Source: Apostichopus japonicus (taxonomy: Eukaryota > Echinodermata > Holothuroidea > Aspidochirotida > Stichopodidae). From it: a DNA stretch of 60,000 nucleotides. Of the stretch, positions 27,401-39,400 are shown one piece after another. The notes beneath the pieces are model-generated. The model had not been told where the DNA came from and did not search any database. It saw only the letters and a program-made list of their open reading frames with translations. Location of the stretch: assembly GCF_037975245.1 (NCBI RefSeq), contig NC_092579.1, positions 1,729,001 through 1,789,000 on the forward strand, read 5' to 3'. The first letter of the stretch is position 1; every line of letters starts with the position of its first letter. The position numbers and the translations under genes were made by a program.

Positions 27401-30400
27401 TATAGGTATGCTGAAGAGAGCAATATTAAAGAAATTTAAGGAATATTCTAAACACTTTCAACAAAATAACATTGGTAGCCATGTCAGGTCTGGATTTGCT
27501 GAAAAGCTTATATGTCTAATGTAATTGTATACACATTAAACCTCCCTTCACGCCTCCCTTACCCATACCCCCTTGCAAATACGACTGGATCATGTGCTCG
27601 ATCAAAGCCTATGTTACTCTGGGATGTCAACAAGATCAGTTCAGAAAAACTGTCATAGAAATATATATGTCCAGTACAAACTGCACATCTTGCTATAAAG
27701 TATTGTACACACTGCATTGTTATTAAGAATACAGTACACATTTACAGTGTTTAAAGTTAAGGCTTTAGGTCATGAGTTGAAATGGAAAGGTCTACATTTT
27801 TTACCATTTCCCACATATATTGAGCCTAATTCAACGATATTCTGTATCTAGTAATATTTTTCTCTTTCCTATTTTGAGAGTTGTGAGTTTAGCAAAATAC
27901 ATAAAACACTGATGAAAGGAAACATGAGAAGGCCACATTACAGTGTCCAAAAGTTTCAAGGTCCCTCTAAACATGGTAGAGCAATAGTGCAGAGGTTGTG
28001 AGGAGACAGGTAAGTGTGGATGGTAATTAAATTACCACAATCAATTCTCATCAAGTTATTCATGGATGCCAGATACAGTAGTTAACCCTAGCACAAAAGA
28101 CTTTAAAGCTCTTTAGCGAGAAAGCCCTTGTTGGCAGTTTGCGTAGCATAACGAGGGCGGTAGACTGGAGGTGGCTGATGAGTGAGGGTGACGTGTGGTT
28201 CTCTAGTAAAATTAGACTACTATACTGTAGTATAGGTTGGAATGAGATATGTAAATCAGAATTCAAATATATTCAAAACCCTTAAACATTTTTTTTTTTT
28301 TATTAATCTACATACAGTAAAGTTTCATATTAATAAGGAAGTCTTCCCTGAGGATGCAAAACAGTAAGGGGAACTCTTGGCAATGCATTTCTTTGAACAC
28401 TGTACAAGTATATCAACCTGTTACAGTTTCTATTTACCATTAGCTGCACTGCTTAAATCTATGGGAGACTGTGTACAGCATGTACAGTGTTAAATCAATT
28501 TTTGAACTCTAAAGATACATACACACAAATGCTTAATGCAGCGTACAGACTATATATAGTGACCTCCATACATAGTCATGCACACTCAGGTAAAGGTTGA
28601 AACATGCATGACTGGGGTTCCATAATGGAGTGAAAGTGAAATTAGAGCTTAGACACCTACTGTACAAGAATGTATTAGGTTTTTACAGGAAGTTTAAAAG
28701 TTGAAATTAATGCTGTTCCTCTCATAGAAATACTGGGAGCTTTCATAGCCTAATTGCAGGCAGACAGTATTTCCAAGTTCAAAAAGGTGTCAGATTCTGT
28801 CAGCTACAGGCACCAGTGTGTGTTTTTTTTTTTGTAAGCCAGCTTTGCAAATTACCTATAGTGAACATAAGTTAAGTGAGATGTACAGATTACATACATA
28901 TCTTAACCATGAGACTATAGAATTATTCCTTCATTTTGTAAATCTTTACATGTTCTCTAATGATAAAGGCTTAATTAGAATGCGTACATAAGTGTGCAGA
29001 TGCACTATGAAAGATTGTTTTACTCCAAAAAAGCCAGGATATGAAGCAAGTTCCCATCATTACAGATCAGGTATGCTAGGTTTAGACATACAGTATATCA
29101 CATTCCTTATGCAATATATGATTCATGTTATAGGTAGATCAGAGTGCACATGTATTGGAGACAGGTATACACTGTAAGAGATGAATGAAGCCAACTTCAT
29201 GAGCATCCTGCTCTTGGTGAAATTTAATCACATTTTGCACAAAGGAGAAGAAAATTATAAAACTTACTGGTTTAGATATTTACTTCGCTCCTCGCTTACC
29301 TGTCTCCTCACAACCTTAGCACCTCATTCTACCGTGTCTAGTATGCCCTGGTAATCTTTTAACACTGTGCACCCTCAGTGACCGGTCCTATCCGGTCAAT
29401 GACCTCCCTTCTCATTCTACCATCCAAAGTGTTTACTCATGCGTTTTCGTAGTGGATTCAAATCCTCCGAAAAAATGCCCGGATTATATTGGATTATTAC
29501 CTTCTTTACATCCTATTGGATTTCTAAGGGTTTCAACAGCCTATTACAACCTGATAAGTATCCTTTTCTTATAGGGAAGGGAGTTTGGAGGCTGTTTTTA
29601 GTGTGCAACTCACGCCTATGTGTTCGTTTTTTATTAGCGTAACGTTATTTTCTCAGGTAGTAGTTCAGGTAAAAGATTACCAGGGCATACTAGACACGGT
29701 AGAATGCGGTGCAAAGGTTGTGAGGAGACAGGTAAGCGAGGAACGAAGTAAATATGCCTACATCTTAAATACAAAATGAAGGAAAGTAATTTTAATCTAA
29801 AATTGATAACATTTGCCTTTATTATTATCATATTCGTTGTTATATAAGATGCAGAAAACAAAGGAATTTATTTATCAGTCCTTTCTTGAATAGTTGTAGT
29901 ACTGTCTGGTTTTATTCATTCTACCAGTAACGTTTCTTTAGCACTAGTATTCTCATCTTACCCTGAATATTAAGTAAACCAAATTTTTTCTGACTTTCAC
30001 ATCGATTTGATCTGAAATTCAAAGCTTTATGGATTTCTGTTTATAATAATAAAGAACTGGTCGCACTAACCTACACTGAAAGAACAGAGCACTCAACAAA
30101 CATTTCTCCAGTTGTTTGATCTTTAAATTCTGTAAGCTCTCATTTTCAAATTAATCTATTAACAGGGGAAAGGGACTGTGCTGATAGTACTGTAAGTACT
30201 ACCGTACACCCAGACAAGGGTAGTAGTAGTAAGATGTGTGCACAATCTGCAGTGATATGACTCAGAGATGCATCAACAATTTGTACTTGAACACATTAAA
30301 TGAATCACTCTGCAGTAGTAATGCAATGGGTTTGTACAGAGCTGCACAGTAAAACTGTACTATAAATTTACAGTGACAGGAGTGAGGCCTGACAGTCTGT

Positions 30401-33400
30401 CAGTATGAATGCATATACAAGAAGCTGTTACTATTAACACTCCCTGGTGTAATACACTGAGTTGTAGTTTAAAGTGCTTGTAGTTTAAAGCTATTGTAGT
30501 TTATTAAAGCTATTAAAGCTATGTAGTTTAAAGCAATTGTAGTTTAAAGTGCTTACATACATGTACATCTTGGATGATGCTGAGGTATTTTGCAATATGA
30601 TTGGAGAAATTGGAGGGAATTATTGATGATATGTACATTAGTAAGTACTGTGTTAGGTGTTCCCCAGTGCACTGGATAATATAACCATCCCTTACTTACT
30701 GTATGTACAGGTAATGTTAATTGCTACTAAAGTATTTACTAGACTTTGCTAAGTAGCTGTGCTGCAGTTAGTAGACTTCTTCATAGGTCCATGCCTATCA
30801 CATACTGTACAGTAAACCTTTCAACATTGTATATGTACTGTATAGATGAAGCATGCTTCCAAATGAATCAAATCTATAAACTCCATAACAAATTGTACTT
30901 GTACAATATCAGACAAGTTGAGCAGTACAATGAGGAAGATGGCACACGGGTTGTGACCAGTATACAGTCCCGGTTATAGATAAACAATTGACCAGATTAC
31001 TCTAGACGAAACAGACAGTACATTAGTAAGAATGCTGTAGATATGCAAAGACAGGTAAGTGAGGTAAATGTTCAGCATATTGCAGTGAAGCTCTTGAATC
31101 AGCAATTAAATGATGCTATACACACTGTATACTTATACAGTCAAAGACTGCACGCACAGCAGCATGGTGGGTGGTACTATGACCCACTATAGATTTAGCA
31201 ATGGCCGTGCTTACTCATCGTTAAATTGATTTCTCTAATTTCTACAATCTAGCCTAAAGTTGCAATATGTTACCAACATGCACTTTTTTCGTACCTTGAC
31301 AAAATTTTGACGAAACAATGGGCAATTCCCGGGGTGGTACCTTCATGAAAGATGGCGCCCAACTGGGACCCTATTATGACTCACTCTACTGAAAAAGATT
31401 GGAATAAGTCCAGAATTCACTTGGATTATCTTAACTGAGTTTATTAAAATACCATCCCTTTGTTTGAAATGCAACTATAGCAAGTAAAACAAGAAAGGTT
31501 TAAGATTTATTTAATTTAATAATCTGGGGATATTTCTTTTAATAGCTACATTGGACACAAACGAGATAACAGTCTAGCAGATAAGCCAATACAAAAGAAG
31601 TTACTTTCGACGATGATGAGATAGATAGATCTGTAAATTTACATCATCGTTCAGCTTCAATGAACTTACGAAAAGCACATTGGGACACTGACTGCAGTAG
31701 CACACTTATGGTTGGCTTACTTTCTGAGATTTGTGACAGTGCGTCATGATAGGTTCTGTTTCATGATAGGTCCTGCCTCATAAGAGGTCCCTAGACTACA
31801 GTGCTGTATATATATTACACATGCAGGTACAGTCTCAATACTGTATCCTGTGTGTGTGTGTGCATCTATATAGAAACCCTAGTACTGTAGCCTACTGTAC
31901 TGTAGATATTGCACTATACATGTCTCCCTATCTAGATTGCAGTCATATTTATACAATTACAGTTCAGTAGATATATCCTGCTTGAAATGATATTCCCAGT
32001 CAAAATATAAATAACTAAATACAGTATGACACACTTTCATATGTATACACACTTTGACCTTTTGCTCTGCTTCCTCATTTCCAAGAACACTGACATTATT
32101 ATAACCCTAATTAGGTAAATCTGTGTGAGAATTCTAAGTGCTAGAGTGGAAATCTTCCAGTGCATCATAGCCATGTATGAGTCAGTAGCTTGGATCAGCA
32201 TTATAAATAAGTTGCCATACAGTACTGTAGCTGCTGTACTGTGCATGTATGTATTAAATAAGAGTGTGTGTTGCACAGCCAGCGGTGTAAATTGAAAATG
32301 GCTTAGTTGTACTACTGTAGATAAAATTCTACATACAGTAGGTTCATTACTATGGTAGGCTGAATCTTGTTTGACTCAACATTGCAACAGGTATCACTCA
32401 TTAAGACAAACAAGTAAAAAGAAATTTAGGAGTTGTTGGGAGAGAATACAGAGTAGATATTGAGCTCAGAGAGAATGCAGTTGGATGTAGGAGGGGTGGA
32501 GAGGGAGCGTTTAGCTCAGAGAGGATGCAATTGGATGTAGGAGGGGTGGAGAGGGGACATTTAGCTCAGAGAGGATGCAGTTGGATGTAGGGGTGGAGAG
32601 GGGACGTTTAGCTCAGAGAGGATGCAGCTGGATGTACGGGGTGTGGAGAGGGGACGTTTAGCTCAGAGAGGATGCAGTTGGATGTAGGAGGGGTGGAGTG
32701 GGGACATTTAGTTCAGAGAGGATGCAATTGGATGTAGGAGGGGTGGAGAGGGGACATTTAGCTCAGAGAGGATGCAGTTGGATGTAGGGGGTGGAATACA
32801 AGGAGAAGTGTTAGCTCAGGCAGAGGAGGTGCAGTGGAAGGGGAAACAGAAGAAGGATAATTTACTGTATATTATCAGAATGCATATATCAGAGAGAGAT
32901 ATGAGATGAGTGAATTGATTTGACAGGTTGTATACAGTGTACTAATACATTATATGTAGTACATTCCCATACTCTGGCCCCCTCTGTTGTCAGAATGTAG
33001 TCAAAATACTGTAGCTAGGTAACCTCATAAGTCATTAAATTTTGATATTTTTGAACTCTTACAGGCATAAAGCACAGTGAAATTGTGCATATCATAATGA
33101 TTGCCGATTAGTGCAGTACATTCTGCAAAATCTTAGCAGTAGTACCACCCTGACATTTCTGTCAACAGTGTCAGCACAACTAAGAAATAAGAAACAAATT
33201 TCATACCTGATTCACAGAAGCTACAAACCACACCTCACACTTTACACTTCTCTCTCCTGTTATACTGTTTAGCCAACACATTCTTGTCCTTTACCTATTA
33301 GAAACCACTGATTGGGAATATGAAAGTTTCCGACAATCGGATACAAACCGTGCATTAAAGGATTTAGCACATATATTTTTGGAGATTTGGAAGTAGGAAT

Positions 33401-36400
33401 ACGTGACCTTAGATAGGGTCATTCGTGTGCAGTGCAAGAATGTTACCAGTTATTAGGATAGGGTAGACAGGTGTGTATAGGTAAAGGAGATTTGGAAGGA
33501 GGAGTACGTGACCTTTGATTGGGTCATTTGGGTGCAGTGCAAGAATGTTACCAGTTATTAGGATAGGGTAGATAGGTGTGTGTAGGTAAAAGGAGCCTTG
33601 GAAGAGGAGTAAGTGACCTTAGATAGGGTCATTCGTGTGCAGTGCAAGAATGTTACCAGTTATTAGGATAGGGTAGACAGGTGTGTATAGGTAAAGGAGA
33701 TTTTGAAGGAGTACGTGACCTTTGATTGGGTCATTTGGGTGCAGTGCAAGAATGTTACCAGTTATTAAGATAGGGTAGATAGGTGTGTGTAGGTAAAAGG
33801 AGCCTTGGAAGAGGAGTAAGTGACCTTAGATTGGGTCATTCGTGTGCAGTGCAAGAATGTTACCAGTTATTAGGATACAGTAGGGTAGATAGGTGTGTGT
33901 AGGTAAAAGGAGCCTTGGAAGAGGAGTAAGTGACCTTAGATAGGGTCATTCGTGTGCAGTGCAAGAATGTTACCAGTTATTAGGATAGGGTAGACAGGTG
34001 TGTGTAGGTAAAAGGAGCCTTGGAAGAGGAGTAAGTGACCTTAGATAGGGTCATTCGTGTGCAGTGCAAGAATGTTACCAGTTATTAGGATAGGGTAGAC
34101 AGGTGTGTGTAGGTAAAAGGAGCCTTGGAAGAGGAGTAAGTGACCTTAGATAGGGTCATTCGTGTGCAGTGCAAGAATGTTACCAGTTATTAGGATACAG
34201 TAGGGTAGATAGGTGTGTGTAGGTAAAAGGAGCCTTGGAAGAGGAGTAAGTGACCTTAGATAGGGTCATTCGTGTGCAGTGCAAGAATGTTACCAGTTAT
34301 TAGGATACAGTAGGGTAGATAGGTGTGTGTAGGTAAAAGGAGCCTTGGAAGAGGAGTAAGTGACCTTAGATAGGGTCATTCGTGTGCAGTGCAAGAATGT
34401 TACCAGTTATTAGGATACAGTAGGGTAGATAGGTGTGTGTAGGTAAAAGCAGCCTTGGAAGAGGAGTAAGTGACCTTAGATAGGGTCATTGGGGGTGCAG
34501 TGCAAGAATGTTACCAGTTATTAGGATACAGTAGGGTAGATAGGTGTGTGTAGGTAAAAGGAGCCTTGGAAGAGGAGTAAGTGACCTTAGATAGGGTCAT
34601 TCGTGTGCAGTGCAAGAATGTTACCAGTTATTAGGATAGGGTAGATAGGTGTGTGTAGGTAATGGAGACAGGTATACAGTATATGTGAGGAGTGAAGTAA
34701 ATTGGAAAAATAATATGTCAAGTTCTACGAGGTGTCATTGAACATTAAATTTGCCAGTAAATGATCAAGTACGGACCCATTCATAATTTGCTTTTCTTCC
34801 TTCTTTTTCCCTATTCAAATATATGCAGTAGTCCCACACATAGCTAGGCATAGCTTCTAGAGTACAACTAGAAAACAGCAATCACAGAATAAATACTATA
34901 AACATAGTTTCCATTCTTCTTCCTGCATTGCAGATAGTGTTGGATGTTCACAAAAGTAAAACATTAGTTTTTTTTTTTTTCTTCAAATTATGGCTAAACC
35001 CTTGATCTGTGTTCCTACTGTATAGGTACAAGCAGAATGCTAGTAGACAATTAAAACATGCAAATTAAGTTATCACCACAATGACAACCCTCAACTGGGG
35101 TAATTAGATTCTACCTCTTGGTTTGTCCTTTTAATACCCTGAGGGAATCACCGAAACAAAATGTGATGGAACAAAATATCATTTAGCCATATATGCATAA
35201 TTCTGTATCATTTCCTTCCTTAACCTGATGACTCAACAATCCAGTTTAATACTACTGTAACATGCAGCTTTGTACAACATCGCACTGCCAAATGTATGTA
35301 CAGTGCTGTACAGTAGGCCTGTATGATAATGGGTGATAGGCCAGCTACTGTGTGAATCTCAACTTTCACTTTATTTGGTGTCAACAGGAATATTTACAAG
35401 TACAGACCTAGTATACTGTACAGTGTGCAAACCTACTCACAACATGTGTGCAACTTGTCTCATCAGATTTGATATTAAGAAAGAAACACACTGTACAACT
35501 ACTCTTTCTTACCACAGCTTAAAGGTTGAAAGAAATTTTATTTCAAATATCAACAGAAATTTCACAGAGCATGTAAGCTAGCAGCTTAGAATATAATTGT
35601 GGACAAAAAACAAAATTGAGAAAACTTGCTCTATATTTGGCATTCTTTCTCACAAACTTTAAAGTGATAAGTTCTCTGGTACTTCCTTTACTTTACTTTA
35701 TACACTCAAGATATTATCGTCCAAGTTAACAGTTTGGAGATTTATGATCATCAATACCCCTATACCTGTCTCCAGTCTACTTATGCACTCCAGTCTTCTA
35801 CCTGTAGCATTTTAACTTGGTAATGTTGAAACACTGCTTCCCCTAACCCACAGACTCGGCTCTGCCCACACAAAGCGAACGCAAAGGGCAGAAATGGATC
35901 TAAAACATAAGACAATGCAGGTCCCCCAAAACACAGTGTAAGGTAGGCTACAGTACCGTGTGGAAGTAACCTAACAATTGAGCTGCATGGAATGCAATAA
36001 GCGGTGAGAGGTCCATTGTTTGGTCTGGGCAAGCAATAGCTGTAAACCTAGTTAATGCTTTTCACCTCGTCTTGTCTTGTTAGGATGGAAACACATTCAG
36101 GAAGAAACATGAGAAATAAGGATTATCCAGCCCTGTTAGAAACTGAGGAATTTGCCAATGTTTTTTGGTGCAAAAAAGCCAGTTTCATTGCACGTCACAC
36201 ACGTGACCGACCTTTATATGACCTCTGCCACCACATGAATGTTCTGATTTTTTCTATAAAGCTATATGGTTTTGTCAAAGAGTCCTCTAGTGCATACTTA
36301 AGTACTACAATCAACCCAACTTTCTTTACCTAAAAGTAGTTACTTAGTGGTGAAGTGTAAATCTCCTCATTTTTCTGTCACACACGTGACCGAGAATGGC

Positions 36401-39400
36401 CCGGCTACAGTACTTTTTTTCAATAATTTTAAAATCTTTAGACAAATAAATAAGAATGTCCTGGCATAAATATACACTTTACTTTTAGGTTCTTACCTGG
36501 TCAGGGGGTATTGTCAAGGTTCCAGTACAGTCGGGTCTGAAATGTAACAAAGAAAATGCCATCTTATGAAATCTTGTGTAGAATAAAATCCTTAATAGTA
36601 CAGTAGCTAAACGAGACTGCTGTAGGATAAACTCATTACAGTAGAGGCTTATGATTAAATCATTCTTTGAACTCTTACCCAATTTCTAAACAAGAGAGAA
36701 AAAAATCCCTTGCAGGCTAGCATTGCTTAACTACAGAACTTCCATAAAAGTCCCTTCAGAGGACTTCCTTACCGTACAATAAATAGGTATGTAGTCGCTC
36801 CCTGCACAAAACAATAACACTCCTAGTAGCTACAGTATGCTGCACGGTTGCTGCCAATTCCAATTCCTGTAAATAAAACTGTTTTCATACAGTACAGTAG
36901 CTAATAGATAAACAGGGAAACAAACAGTTGACTTACTGGAGGGATCAGGGTCTCATCCCAGTTTATATTTATAGTACGTGGAAAGTCTCAAAAATAAAAT
37001 AAATAAATATTTTTCAAGAACAATGGGAGTTGCATAAATTTGGTAATTTTGTAATCTATAGTTATGTAGCAGTTACAGTAAGTAATGTATTAACCTTTTT
37101 GTGCCACTCTGACCATACCATTTAATTTTTACACATAACCTGGTATCCCTAGATCTTAACTACTAGGGATATGGCTATTACAGTCTGTACCTCACAAAAA
37201 GTTTTTCTATATGAACAGTCTAAATGCATTTAGCACTTGTCTGATTAACTCCCATTACCCCAGGCATGGTCAGTTAATGCACCTACTGTACCAATTCACT
37301 CCCCTTACCCCCGGCATGTTCAGTCAATGCACCTACTATACTGGTTCACTCCCGTTACCCCTAGCATGTTCAGTCAATGCACCTACTGTACTGGTTCACT
37401 CCCGTTACCCCCGGCATGTTCAGTCAATGCACCTACTATACTGGTTCACTCCCGTTACCCCTAGCATGTTCAGTCAATGCACCTACTGTACTGGTTCACT
37501 CCCGTTCCCCCGGCATGTTTAGTCAATGCACCTACTGTACTGGTTACTCCCGTTACCCCCGGCATGTTCAGTCAATGCACCTCTACTGTACTGATTCACT
37601 CCCGTTACCCCGGCATGTTCAGTCAATGCACCTACTGTACTGATTCACTCCTGTTACCCCAGCATGGTCATTCAATGCACCTACTGTACTGATTCAGTGT
37701 TTAATACCTCCGGCATGTTCAGTCAATGCACCTACTGTACTGGTTCACTCCTGTTACCTCCGGCATGTTCAGTCAATGCACCTACTGTACTGATTCACTC
37801 CCCTTCCCCCCGGCATGTTCAGTCAATGCACCTACTGTACTGATTCACTCCCGTTACCCCCGGCATGGTCAGTTAATGCACCTACTGTACTGATTCACTG
37901 TTTAATACCTCCGGCATGTTCAGTCAATGCACCTACTGTACTGGTTCACTCCCGTTACCCCCGGCATGTTCAGTCAATGCACCTACTGTACTGGTTCACT
38001 CCCGTTACCCCTAGCATGTTCAGTCAATGCACCTACTGTAGTGGTTCACTCCCGTTCCCCCGGCATGTTTAGTCAATCCACCTACTGTACTGGTTACTCC
38101 CCTTACCCCCGGCATGTTCAGTCAATGCACCTCTACTGTACTGATTCACTCCCGTTACCCCGGCATGTTCAGTCAATGCACCTACTGTACTGATTCACTC
38201 CCGTTACCCCCGGCATGGTCAGTTAATGCACCTACTGTACTGATTCACTGTTTAATACCTCCGGCATGTTCAGTCAATGCACCTACTGTACTGGTTCACT
38301 CCCGTTACCCCCGGCATGTTCAGTCAATGCACCTACTGTACTGGTTCACTCCCGTTACCCCTAGCATGTTCAGTCAATGCACCTACTGTAGTGGTTCACT
38401 CCCGTTCCCCCCGGCATGTTTAGTCAATGCACCTACTGTACTGGTTACTCCCCTTACCCCCGGCATGTTCAGTCAATGCACCTACTGTACTGATTCACTC
38501 CTGTTACCCCAGCATGGTCATTCAATGCACCTACTGTACTGATTCAGTGTTTAATACCTCCGGCATGTTCAGTCAATGCACCTACTGTACTGGTTCACTC
38601 CTGTTACCTCCGGCATGTTCAGTCAATGCACCTACTGTACTGATTCACTCCCCTTACCCCCGGCATGTTCAGTCAATGCACCTACTGTACTGATTCACTC
38701 CTGTTACCCCCGGCATGGTCAGTTAATGCACCTACTGTACTGATTCACTGTTTAATACCTCCGGCATGTTCAGTCAATGCACCTACTGTACTGGTTCACT
38801 CCCGTTACCCCGGCATGTTCAGTCAATGCACCTACTGTACTGATTCACTCCTGTTACCCCCGGCATGTTCAGTCAATGCACCTCTACTGTACTGATTCAC
38901 TCCCGTTACCCCGGCATGTTCAGTCAATGCACCTACTGTACTGATTCACTCCCGTTACCCCCGGCATGGTCAGTTAATGCACCTACTGTACTGATTCACT
39001 GTTTAATACCTCCGGCATGTTCAGTCAATGCACCTACTGTACTGTATGTAGGACACCTAAAATTGTGTACATTGACACACACCAATGTCACATACTCTAT
39101 GTGACTGACATCTCCTGTTAAATGACACACCACTCATAACCATTCACCACTTATAATGCACAAGTTTCATTTGGAGGGAAAAAATCGACACATTAACACA
39201 CAAAATGCCCCACCTTTATGCATAATTACAAGTATGGGACGGTCCCTGAATGAATCCATGAAACTAGACCCTTGCTGACATTTCAAAACATAATGGGAGA
39301 TCTGATACCACAGGGATGATCAATGTGAATGCTAGCGTACTCAGGAACAGACACCCAAAACTGTGAGTTGTGATCTCCCCTTTAGTGAGGCTCCTGAACT

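Larger units (their letters stand above)
27411..36496 (-). other. MAP2K4: MAP2K4 intron 3 (~9.1 kb)
   Basis: Hosts a MITE (29279-29752), several ends of the same family (28002, 29156, 31049, 34664, 35764), a TTTAAAGC-type patch (30461-30554) and two minisatellites (32461-32794, 33381-34660). ORFs such as 35781-36032 (minus) and 36055-36333 (plus) show no domain. Confidence 0.65.

Noticed and set aside
32461-39043. Three regular repeat arrays considered as CRISPR arrays
   Set aside because: Units are contiguous without unique spacers, in an intron of an animal gene. They are minisatellites.
37211-39104. Set of overlapping plus-strand ORFs of 60-142 codons rich in [12 protein letters not shown] repeats
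   Set aside because: They follow a 50-bp DNA tandem repeat that shifts frame each unit. They lie inside an intron on the opposite strand of MAP2K4 and have no start context or domain.
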